From an uncultured candidate division WPS-2 bacterium (GTDB lineage: Bacteria; Vulcanimicrobiota; Vulcanimicrobiia; Vulcanimicrobiales; Vulcanimicrobiaceae): 16,242 bases of DNA. Where the stretch lies: NCBI GenBank assembly GCA_937927945.1, contig CALEYW010000051.1, forward strand, positions 1-16,242, read 5' to 3'. The notes below the pieces were generated by a model. The model saw only the letters and a program-made list of their open reading frames with translations, had not been told where the DNA came from and ran no database searches. The translations under genes and the position numbers were made by a program. Positions 10,512-16,242 of this stretch are shown one piece after another. Every line of letters begins with the position of its first letter. Positions within the stretch are counted from its first letter, which is position 1.

Positions 10512-12620
10512 TTGAACGCCATCGTCATCCGATCGTTCCCGACAAGCGGCCTGGCAGGGTCCGTGCGATACCTCACGCACGACGCCCGCCATCTCGCCGT
10601 AGAAACGAACGACGGAGCTGACCTCACCACCAAGGTCGAAGAGTTCCGCGCCATCGACGCTGCCGGGCCGCTCGCGCTCGCCGTCACCCAGCTCGCGGTC
10701 GGCCTCGCGCCGGCCGAGGAAGCAACCCTCGACACCCTCTTTGCCGCCACGCGCGCGATCCTCGAACACCCAGCAGTCGGAATCGACTCCCGCCCCTACT
10801 TCTGCGTCGCCCACAACGAGCGGTTGCTGCACGGCCACGTCGAGTTCACGCTACGCGACCCACAGACCGGCGAGGTGTACCCGTTAGGCCGCCTCTCGCG
10901 GGCGCTGTGGGAGGCGGCGCAGGACGTCGCCCCCGCGTTCGGACTGACCCCGCCGCGGGCGGACGACCGGGCGCGGCGGCGCGAGCCACGCCGCGCCCGG
11001 TCAATGGGGGTGTGGCACGGCGAGCGATCGCGCTATGCGTGGCTCGCGGAACAGGTCGCGCCGGCCGTGGCCGAGCGGCTTGCGCGCGCCCAAAGCGCCG
11101 CCGAGATCGGCGCGACGCTCGAGGAGTACGGCCTCCAATACGTGCGCGGCGCGCGGGGCGGCGTCTTGCTCGATCACAGCGTCGATCCGCCGCGCGGCGT
11201 GCCCGCGAGCGCGCTCTCGTTCGCACTCTCGCTGCCGGTCCTGGAACGCCGTTTCGGGCCGCTCCAAACCTTCCCGGTCCCGGCCGACGCCCGCACCAAT
11301 CCGCGTGCCTACGGGAACGACGACGAGGGCCGCCGGCTGTCGCTCGGCACCGATGAAGACCGCCGCACCTTCGCGGCGGAACACGCTGCCTGGCGCGCGA
11401 CTTGGCTGCCCGTTCGCGAGGCCCGCGATCGCGAGCAGCGAGCGCGCGAAGCGCTGCGGAAAGACGAGCTCGCCGAGCGCGTCGGCGTGCTGAAAATCGC
11501 GCGCGATGCGACCGCCACGACCCGCCCCGAGCGCCGCCTCGCGAACGCCGTCATCGACGCCTACGAGACCGGCGAAAAGCAGGCACTTCGCGAGCTCGCA
11601 CAGGCCGAGCGGAGCGACCTACGGGCGCTGCCGTTCGCGAAACGGCCGACCTCGAAACTGCTCGAATGGCTGCGCCAGCGCGACGACCGTCCGGCCGATC
11701 CGCGGCGGCTCACCGGCCCGCAAGGAGCCCCGGCCGCGGCGCCGATGACGCCCGGGACGCGGCTCGGCGCGCTGCGCGTCGTGGCAGGCATCGAGGACGG
11801 TACGTCCGAGTGGTGGGACGATCGCCGCCGGCTCGCCGTCGACGCCGGCGACGTCGTGCGCGTGTGCGACGAACGGGCGCTCCCAGCCGCGCTGACGACG
11901 GCTGCGCAGCGCTGGGGCTCCGTCGAGATCGGAGGGGATCCCGACTTCCGGGCGGCCGCCGAACGCGAGGCCCGTGCCCTCGGCGTCCGCTACCGTTTTC
12001 TCGCGCCGGCCGAGCCGCCGCCGGCGGTCGCGACGCCCGAGGTGCCCGCGCAGCGCGCCATCCGCGTCGCGACCGCCATCACCCGCCACCTGGGTCGCGG
12101 CGTCACCCTCGACGGACGCCCGTTCCTACCGGAGCGTGCGGAGCGGCATCCGCGCGCCCTGAGGCCGGACGACGCGCGTCCGGCCACGATCGCCTTCACC
12201 GAACCGACCATCGTGCTCGAGGCGCCGGCACCGGTCCGTGCGCGCCTCGAAGCCGCCGGGATCGTTCCGGCTCTCGTCGCAGGCGATCGCGCCGTCGTGC
12301 TGCTGGACCGCCGCGCGACGCCCGCAGAACGGGACCAGCTCGCAAGCGAGATCGCCGCCATCCCGGGCGTGACGATCGTCGACCGGCTCGTCGCCGGCGA
12401 CGTCGCCTACCGCGAACCGACCACGAGCCCGTACGTCACCCGCCGCCTGGCGGAGATGCGCCCCAAGCGCGCGACGATCACCTACGAGGAACGCGTCTCC
12501 GCGCTCGAGGCATTCTTCGCGCAGCTCGCGCCGCGGCCCGCGATCACGATCGCGCCGACGCCGGCCGAGCCCGAGCCCAAGCCGACGCGCGGCCGCAAAC
12601 GCGGCGGGCGCAGCCGTTAG
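10512..12620 (+). CDS. traI: MobP-like DNA relaxase with LPD7-like domain, 702 aa
   Basis: Nicks oriT and carries the transferred strand on a tyrosine. The N-terminus (MNAIVIRSFPTSGLAGSVRYLTH) offers Tyr20 as the catalytic residue in the usual context. The metal-binding motif is His101-N-x4-His107-x-His109 in HNERLLHGHVEF, followed by DPQTGEVYPL as in MobP relaxases. Residues about 416-497 match the LPD7 pattern found in many relaxases (ALTTAAQRWGSVEIGGDPDFRAAAEREARALGVRYRF). The C-terminus is basic. The start is TTG at 10512: an in-frame TAA lies 15 bases upstream and AAGAGG precedes it. The N-terminal domain is divergent from classical TraI. It diverges from the traKLM-like operon and converges with a 4-base overlap on the small gene at 12617. 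Confidence 0.82.
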   Translation: MNAIVIRSFPTSGLAGSVRYLTHDARHLAVETNDGADLTTKVEEFRAIDAAGPLALAVTQLAVGLAPAEEATLDTLFAATRAILEHPAVGIDSRPYFCVAHNERLLHGHVEFTLRDPQTGEVYPLGRLSRALWEAAQDVAPAFGLTPPRADDRARRREPRRARSMGVWHGERSRYAWLAEQVAPAVAERLARAQSAAEIGATLEEYGLQYVRGARGGVLLDHSVDPPRGVPASALSFALSLPVLERRFGPLQTFPVPADARTNPRAYGNDDEGRRLSLGTDEDRRTFAAEHAAWRATWLPVREARDREQRAREALRKDELAERVGVLKIARDATATTRPERRLANAVIDAYETGEKQALRELAQAERSDLRALPFAKRPTSKLLEWLRQRDDRPADPRRLTGPQGAPAAAPMTPGTRLGALRVVAGIEDGTSEWWDDRRRLAVDAGDVVRVCDERALPAALTTAAQRWGSVEIGGDPDFRAAAEREARALGVRYRFLAPAEPPPAVATPEVPAQRAIRVATAITRHLGRGVTLDGRPFLPERAERHPRALRPDDARPATIAFTEPTIVLEAPAPVRARLEAAGIVPALVAGDRAVVLLDRRATPAERDQLASEIAAIPGVTIVDRLVAGDVAYREPTTSPYVTRRLAEMRPKRATITYEERVSALEAFFAQLAPRPAITIAPTPAEPEPKPTRGRKRGGRSR

Positions 12621-12874
12621 CGCATCGCCACCACGAGCCGGTTGCGGTACTCGGCGATCCGCGCGTCATCCGCCCGAACCACGGCCTCCGGCGTACGGCC
12701 TTCCAGCCACGCGACGTAATCGCGCTGCTGCTGCAGCTCGAGACCGTGCAGATCCCGCAGCGTCGAGACGGTCCCGAGCACCGAGCCCTGAACCACGTCG
12801 CCGTGCGTCCGCATCCACGAACCAGCGAAAGACCAACCGTACAGACCCGCCACGAGAAGAACTAAGACTTTCAT
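12617..12874 (-). CDS. Small membrane-anchored or exported protein, 85 aa
   Basis: Unrecognised. The N-terminus MKVLVLLVAGLYGWSFAGSW is a signal anchor or signal peptide with a short basic start. The remaining 65 residues are helical and charged (VSTLRDLHGLELQQQRDYVAWLEG, then RADDARIAEYRNRLVVAMR), with coiled-coil tendency. ATG at 12874 is preferred over the adjacent GTG at 12877; GGAGG stands 7 nt upstream. Its stop overlaps the relaxase stop on the other strand by 4 bases. It is separately transcribed from the 12878-13838 region and may be a small transfer or entry-exclusion-like protein, but that is only a guess from location. Confidence 0.65.
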   Translation of the reverse strand: MKVLVLLVAGLYGWSFAGSWMRTHGDVVQGSVLGTVSTLRDLHGLELQQQRDYVAWLEGRTPEAVVRADDARIAEYRNRLVVAMR

Positions 12875-12894
12875 CACTTACCCTCCGGTGCCCA

Positions 12895-12913
12895 GCAAGG
12901 CGCTGCGCCTTGC
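12895..12913 (-). promoter_or_regulatory. Perfect 8-bp hairpin just upstream of the 12874 gene
   Basis: GCAAGGCG (12895-12902) and CGCCTTGC (12906-12913) pair fully around CTG. It lies 8 nt from the minus-strand Shine-Dalgarno (12882-12886), so it would form in the 5' leader of that gene. On the + strand it is followed by TCTTG, and it could act as a weak terminator for read-through from the relaxase. Confidence 0.4.
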
Positions 12914-12938
12914 TCTTGCCGGGGGCGTCGGGACGGCT

Positions 12939-13003
12939 GGGGATCGGTGCGCCGACGCGTAGCGACGGCGTTTTGTCGCCGAGCCGCAGACGGCACGATC
13001 CCC
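12939..13003. repeat. Nested inverted repeat
   Basis: GGGGATCG (12939-12946) pairs with CGATCCCC (12996-13003), enclosing CGGCG-TTTTGT-CGCCG (12966-12981). GGCT and AGCC outside the stem can extend it with a bulge. It could form a cruciform or, if transcribed, an RNA domain. Confidence 0.4.
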
Positions 13004-13250
13004 ACGGGCCAGCCAGGACCGTGCCTTCGAAGACGTCACGCGCCGACGGCGCGACGCGCCGGACCGGGAGGAGCACCGTTCACAGCGCGGGCGCCAACCG
13101 GCTAGGCCGGCGCCGTTCGGCGGCTCGCTGATGGACGCACCGCACGCTCGAAGGCGCACCGGGCTGGCCGCTCCCTCAGTGCCGTCGTCTTCTCGTTGCA
13201 TCAACTGAAGCGACACTAGCACAGCACGGCGCGTGCGCGAGCACCGCTAA

Positions 13251-13280
13251 CGCCGCGCAGAGCGCGGCGACGTGCCGGTC
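13251..13280 (+). repeat. Hairpin + TGCCGGTC module, unit 1
   Basis: CGCCGCGC (13251-13258) pairs with GCGCGGCG (13262-13269) around AGA. Three bases later comes TGCCGGTC (13273-13280). The hairpin sequence differs from units 2 and 3, but the spacing to TGCCGGTC is identical. Confidence 0.55.
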
Positions 13281-13319
13281 CCAATCGTGATGTCGACGCG
13301 CCCCACGACGGCCCACGCA

Positions 13320-13344
13320 CGCGCGGTAGCGCGACCTGCCGGTC
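13320..13344 (+). repeat. Hairpin + TGCCGGTC module, unit 2
   Basis: CGCGC-GGTA-GCGCG (13320-13333), then three bases, then TGCCGGTC (13337-13344), which is 64 bases from the TGCCGGTC of unit 1. Confidence 0.55.
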
Positions 13345-13369
13345 CCCTCTGGGCTCGCGCCTCGTTCAA

Positions 13370-13394
13370 CGCGCGGTAGCGCGTCGTGCCGGTC
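13370..13394 (+). repeat. Hairpin + TGCCGGTC module, unit 3
   Basis: The same CGCGC-GGTA-GCGCG hairpin (13370-13383), three bases, then TGCCGGTC (13387-13394), exactly 50 bases after unit 2. A GCGCGGTAGCG sequence without TGCCGGTC also occurs near 3598. Confidence 0.55.
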
Positions 13395-13410
13395 GCGTCT
13401 TGCCTTTCAA

Positions 13411-13465
13411 CGCTCCGTACAGGCGCGGGACGCGCCGCTCGCCGGAGCGACGGCGCGCAGCGCCG
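13411..13465. repeat. Nested hairpin pair
   Basis: CGCTCCG (13411-13417) pairs with CGGAGCG (13443-13449), enclosing GGCGCG-GGA-CGCGCC (13422-13436). It is followed at once by CGGCGC-GCA-GCGCCG (13451-13465). The two folded units are adjacent and directly follow the TGCCGGTC modules. Confidence 0.45.
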
Positions 13466-13586
13466 GCGCGGTCAGCAAAATCGGCGAGAGCGGAACGGCG
13501 ACGCCATAAAGGACGACCCCGGGGGTATCGTGGTCAAACGCGGGAGGGACGCATCGGGGGTTCTTCTGCAGTCCCGAACGAGGCGA

Positions 13587-13666
13587 CCGGGCTTGGGCGG
13601 CGAAAGAACCTGTCGGATGCTTTGTGATGCCAGGTCTTGGGTGGACCTTGCACCGCCAAGCCCCGG
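13587..13666 (+). ncRNA. Long imperfect stem-loop, possible non-coding RNA
   Basis: CCGGGCTTGGGCGG (13587-13600) pairs with 13653-13666 over about 13 bp with two single-base bulges. The loop contains a further hairpin, AGGTC/GACCT (around 13632-13648). In addition GGTTCTT near 13558-13564 is complementary to AAGAACC inside the loop, offering an alternative fold. The composition is less GC-extreme than the surroundings, so the pairing is less likely to be chance. Confidence 0.4.
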
Positions 13667-13704
13667 CAGCTCTCTACTGCAACGTGACAGCGAACAATTA
13701 TCGC

Positions 13705-13770
13705 AGTGATCCCCTCCCGTGGTCGTTATCAGGGTACAATGGAGCAGCCGGGAAAAGTGACCCGCTCCCC
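13705..13770 (+). repeat. GTGA(T/C)CC...CTCCC direct repeats upstream of the 13839 gene
   Basis: GTGATCCCCTCCC (13706-13718) and GTGACCCGCTCCC (13757-13769) differ at two positions and are 51 bases apart, about five helical turns. Two further GTGAC sequences occur at 13684 and 13816. A -10-like TACAAT at 13735-13740 lies between the repeats, without a good -35. These could be regulator-binding sites. Confidence 0.35.
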
Positions 13771-13838
13771 CTCTTACGGTATCCTTGCCATATACGCGAG
13801 GACCAACCACCCTCAGTGACAGAATAATAGAGCACTAA

Positions 13839-14120
13839 ATGAGCAGACACGTCGACAAGCGCGTCATTTCGTCGGTGCAGAGCACGCTGCGTTCCCTCGA
13901 ACCCGAGCAACAGTTTCTTTCGGCACGCGAGGCCGTCGCCGAGCTCGAGCCCGACATTCGAGCCGCGATGAAGAAGGGCTACACGCTCGAAGCGATCGCT
14001 GAACGCATCCGCGATCACATCGACATTTCGCCGCATACCCTCAAGGGTTATCTGTACGGCAAAGACGCCGTGAACAAACCCGCCGGCACGCGCGCGCCGC
14101 GTCGCCGAAAGAGTGCATAG
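13839..14120 (+). CDS. TraK-like small DNA-binding protein, 93 aa
   Basis: Residues about 25-70 (FLSAREAVAELEPDIRAAMKKGYTLEAIAERIRDHIDISPHTLKGYLYGK) follow the pattern of RP4 TraK (AV..DVEAAL.SGY.L..IWE.MRE...FSYETFRSH), and the C-terminus is basic (RAPRRRKSA). This suggests a helix-turn-helix or ribbon DNA-binding protein acting at oriT or at an operator. The ribosome binding site is weak (AGAG 5-8 nt upstream). It overlaps the next gene by 8 bases. It follows the 960-bp structured region with GTGA repeats, which could be its target. A transcriptional regulator is an equally possible role. Confidence 0.7.
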   Translation: MSRHVDKRVISSVQSTLRSLEPEQQFLSAREAVAELEPDIRAAMKKGYTLEAIAERIRDHIDISPHTLKGYLYGKDAVNKPAGTRAPRRRKSA

Positions 14121-14550
14121 CGCGCCGCCGGAGCTTAGTCGCCGGAAATCCTACTTTTCGCGCGGATCCGTAGAGAGCGCGCGACGCGAGCTTCGTCAGC
14201 TTCCAACAATCGACACGACGCAGAACCTCCGCTCTCTAGTCGTAGGTCTCTTCGACGTGATCCACGAGAAGCGCGAACAGAACGTCTCGTGGCCGGTCAT
14301 CCACAAAGCGATCAACGCGCAGGTGCCGATCGGCTTGCGCACGCTGATGCTTTACTTCGGAGAAGAAGAACGCGACCGCAAACGAAAAGCGGTTGTCGCG
14401 GCGTACGCGCAGATCGAACGCAAGCGTGCCGCGCGCATGCCGTGGGCACAGGTTCTCGCATCGCTTCCGAAGCTACGCATGGACGTGAACGCGCTCAAGA
14501 CGCACTTCAACGCCGAGCAACGAGCTCGAAAGGCTCGAGCCGGAAACTAA
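14113..14550 (+). CDS. Protein with two tandem TraK-like units, 145 aa
   Basis: Two related segments follow each other: VVGLFDVIHEKREQNVSWPVIHKAINAQVPIGLRTLMLYF (about residues 42-81) and VVAAYAQIERKRAARMPWAQVLASLPKLRMDVNALKTHF (about 91-130). Both share V..hhh.I..KR....hsW..hh.......hh...h...F, the layout of TraK-like DNA-binding units, which suggests an internal duplication. The ends are basic. GTG at 14113 overlaps the previous gene by 8 bases in another frame, so the two are coupled. An intrinsic terminator follows immediately. Function inferred, no experimentally known homologue recognised. Confidence 0.68.
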   Translation: MHSAPPELSRRKSYFSRGSVESARRELRQLPTIDTTQNLRSLVVGLFDVIHEKREQNVSWPVIHKAINAQVPIGLRTLMLYFGEEERDRKRKAVVAAYAQIERKRAARMPWAQVLASLPKLRMDVNALKTHFNAEQRARKARAGN

Positions 14551-14551
14551 C

Positions 14552-16242
14552 CTATCGGCCGCGCGAGCGGCCGATATCGTTTTCCGGGCCGTCTTGCGCC
14601 TGCTGCGGCGCATCGAACCGCGCCTTCCACGCGCCGTTCTCGATCGACAGATCCACGCGCGTCTCGCCGGCGACGGCGCCCGCCGGTACGGTGCCCTTCG
14701 GTAAGACGATGCCGCTCACGGCCTCGACGCCCGGCTTCTGCACGAACACCAACTCGAAATCGCCTTGCTTCATCGGCGTGTGCGTCCAGTAGACCGGCTC
14801 CATCGCCACGGCGTGCTTGGGATCAAGCGCTACGACGAAATCGACGCCGGTCTGCTCCTTCACGAACGCCACGACGTCGCCGTACTCGTCCAGGTTCGCG
14901 ACAGGAGCTCCGCTTTCGGGGGACGGCGAGGTCGCCGCAGCGGGGCGGCCGGGAGCCGCCGCGGCGGCCGGGCCACCAGGCGCCGGCGCGCGCTGCGCGT
15001 CCGGCGCCGGTGCCGCGACCTCGAAGCCGTGGCGGGCGGCGATCGTCTCGCAGCGGGCGCGAAACTCGTCCGAGCCTTCGAAGGTCAGCGGCGGGCCGTC
15101 GAGCTCGTACGCCTTGACGATCGCAGCTTCGGTTGCGACCAAATCGGTCGAGCGCACGACGACCTCGCGCGTCTCTGGGTACACGCGGAACATCTCCGCG
15201 TCGCCACCGCCGACGCGCCGCGTGTAGACGAACGCACCGTCCTGGCGGTACCGGCGCACGCCTGGGATCCCGACCAGCACCGGGTCGAGCCCGACCGCGG
15301 TCGGCGCAGCGCCGGCGCGGCGCGCCTCCGTGCGATCGTCGTAGAGCGCCTTCAGCGCGTTCGCGTAGTCCCGCCGATCGCCGCGCTCGGTACGCCAGCG
15401 GTCGAGCATGGCGCCGTACCACGGCCGACCTTGCCCGAGGACCTCGCCCCGCTCGCGAGCGTGCTCCGCAAGCTCGCGCTCGAGCGATTGACGATGGTGC
15501 CGCAGCGCCTCCGCACGCACGCTGCGCGGCGTCGACGCGTCGAACAGATCAGAGGCCGCCTCGAAATGCGCTTCGCGGATGCGTTCCGCCTCCGCGCGAA
15601 AGCGCGCGCGCTCGCCGAGGAGACGCTCTTTCTCCTCATCGCGTCGACGCGTACGCCCCTCGATGAACGCCGCGAAGGATGACGAGTCGTGAACCGTCGC
15701 GCCGGCGACGTCGTCGCGCACGCGGCCGCCGGCGTGCTGCGCGCCTGATGGCGCCGCTGAGGCTGGGTCGTCCCGCTCCGGCGCGCCGTACGCCTTGCGA
15801 ACGCGTTTGGTCAGATCCGCAACGCTGATCCCGTTCCAATCGACGTCCGGCCGACCGTCAAACACCACGTGCGAGGGGACTTCGACCGTCGGGCCATCGC
15901 TTCGCGCCGAGATGAACGCGTACATCTCGCGCAACGCGCGCGCATCGTCCGCGGTGACGGGCGCGAACCCCCACCGCGCCGCAGACTCGTCACCGGAGAG
16001 GCGGCGACGGATCGCAACGCGCAAGTCGGCTCGCGAGAGATCCTCACCCGCGTAGGCTTTCCCGTTCGCCGATTGGGCAACGGCCGACACTCCGCGCGTC
16101 AGCCGGTCCAGCTCGGCCACGTCGATCGCGTTCCACTCCACGTCCGGAACCCCGTCAACCGCGATGCCGTTCGCCGGCAAGGTCACGCGCAGATCCGCAC
16201 GACCATCGAGCCATGCGTATACGGCGCGCGCGCGCGCCGTAT
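14552..16242 (-). CDS. Large repeat and LPD7-containing protein, N-terminus cut off by the window edge
   Basis: The frame is open to the right edge (562 residues visible), so the true start lies outside; GTG at 16186 lies within a repeat and is not the real start. Two tandem repeats of about 99 residues share YA[WF]...R.D...V..P......DG.PDV[ED]WN.I.VA[ED]L (window-edge numbering about 8-46 and 107-145). A charged coiled coil follows (about 190-260). Then comes an LPD7-like segment with GVRRYRQDGAFVYTRRVGGG and PPLTFEGSDEFRARCETIAARHGFEV (about 330-415). A Pro/Ala linker (about 416-450) and a C-terminal domain ending at DIGRSRGR finish it. LPD7 is typical of relaxases and large polyvalent proteins of conjugative elements, so a transfer role is inferred. 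No catalytic motif is visible in this portion. Confidence 0.75.
   Translation of the reverse strand, partial: TARARAVYAWLDGRADLRVTLPANGIAVDGVPDVEWNAIDVAELDRLTRGVSAVAQSANGKAYAGEDLSRADLRVAIRRRLSGDESAARWGFAPVTADDARALREMYAFISARSDGPTVEVPSHVVFDGRPDVDWNGISVADLTKRVRKAYGAPERDDPASAAPSGAQHAGGRVRDDVAGATVHDSSSFAAFIEGRTRRRDEEKERLLGERARFRAEAERIREAHFEAASDLFDASTPRSVRAEALRHHRQSLERELAEHARERGEVLGQGRPWYGAMLDRWRTERGDRRDYANALKALYDDRTEARRAGAAPTAVGLDPVLVGIPGVRRYRQDGAFVYTRRVGGGDAEMFRVYPETREVVVRSTDLVATEAAIVKAYELDGPPLTFEGSDEFRARCETIAARHGFEVAAPAPDAQRAPAPGGPAAAAAPGRPAAATSPSPESGAPVANLDEYGDVVAFVKEQTGVDFVVALDPKHAVAMEPVYWTHTPMKQGDFELVFVQKPGVEAVSGIVLPKGTVPAGAVAGETRVDLSIENGAWKARFDAPQQAQDGPENDIGRSRGR
14553..14584 (+). terminator. 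Intrinsic terminator embedded in the 3' end of the opposite gene
   Basis: TATCGGCCGC (14553-14562) pairs perfectly with GCGGCCGATA (14567-14576) around GCGA, followed by TCGTTTT. It terminates the 13839-14550 pair. It also encodes the last residues and stop of the minus-strand gene that ends at 14552. Confidence 0.85.
16219..16242. repeat. Perfect 24-bp palindrome at the right end
   Basis: ATACGGCGCGCG and its exact reverse complement make up the last 24 bases. It lies within the open frame of the truncated gene. A contig that stops in a perfect palindrome suggests either an assembly break or a fold-back artefact. Confidence 0.85.

Larger units (their letters stand above)
12878..13838. other. 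Gene-free structured region of about 960 bp
   Basis: No frame here has both a ribosome binding site and coding-like composition. It holds the leader of the minus-strand gene at 12874, at least six strong inverted repeats, three copies of a hairpin-plus-TGCCGGTC module, and an A/T-richer right third (13490-13838) with the leader of the gene at 13839. It may contain a replication origin, a regulatory centre or a structured RNA. No good DnaA box is visible and no replication initiator gene lies beside it. Confidence 0.55.

Noticed and set aside
12878..13222. Minus-strand 114-residue frame upstream of the 85-residue gene
   Set aside because: It is Arg/Ser-rich, crosses several inverted repeats and has no start context. 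Probably a shadow frame.
13251..13394. CRISPR array or classical plasmid iterons
   Set aside because: Three units with unequal spacing (64 and 50 bases) and variable hairpins do not fit CRISPR, and there is no adjacent replication initiator to support iterons.
13386..13709. 107-residue + strand frame in the structured region
   Set aside because: It runs through hairpin repeats, has no good ribosome binding site, and its Arg/Gly-rich composition is what random GC-rich DNA gives.
14765..15682. 305-residue + strand frame opposite the large protein
   Set aside because: It is antisense to the repeat/LPD7 protein, which has recognisable domains. The + frame is the usual GC-rich mirror frame.

Overview
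This is a high-GC bacterial sequence (about two-thirds G+C by eye, strongly GC-biased third codon positions) that looks like a fragment of a mobilisable or conjugative plasmid or integrative element. It is probably a complete short-read contig: the first 52 bases are an Illumina Nextera adapter including the Tn5 mosaic end, and the last 24 bases are a perfect palindrome at which a truncated gene runs off the edge. The host phylum cannot be fixed from this window. The transfer genes resemble the IncP (RP4) type known from Gram-negative plasmids. No replication initiator, type IV secretion gene, integrase, tRNA, rRNA, CRISPR array or antibiotic-resistance gene is visible.

Left block (197-8542, all + strand): eighteen compact, mostly overlapping or closely spaced genes, most small and unrecognised. 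The recognisable ones are a nucleoside diphosphate kinase with an extra C-terminal region of about 190 residues, a sigma-70 family factor and a secreted trypsin-like serine protease. A 41-residue single-span membrane protein also lies here. Four intergenic gaps carry copies of an 80-86 nt GC-rich element with inverted-repeat ends, an inner hairpin and a CGGCTTCG arm. Each copy is followed by a small hairpin that abuts or covers the ribosome binding site of the next gene, so these look like repeated structured mRNA leaders. Intrinsic terminators separate the sigma factor and the protease from their neighbours.

Transfer module (8497-12620): three overlapping minus-strand genes match the RP4 order traK-traL-traM (small DNA-binding protein, ParA/MinD-type ATPase, coiled-coil protein with a C-terminal membrane segment). 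They diverge from a large MobP-like relaxase on the + strand. Near the divergent gap is a candidate oriT: an inverted repeat abutting an ATCCTG|C nick hexamer like the IncP nic consensus. The predicted nick falls inside the traK-like reading frame if its best-supported start is used.

Right part (12617-16242): a small membrane-anchored protein is convergent with the relaxase. A gene-free stretch of about 960 bp (12878-13838) follows, rich in hairpins, including a module of GC hairpin + 3 nt + TGCCGGTC repeated three times; it could be an origin, a regulatory region or contain a non-coding RNA. Next come two more TraK-like small DNA-binding proteins, the second with an internally duplicated domain. 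Last is a minus-strand gene, truncated by the edge, for a large protein with roughly 99-residue tandem repeats, a coiled coil and an LPD7-like domain shared with the relaxase.
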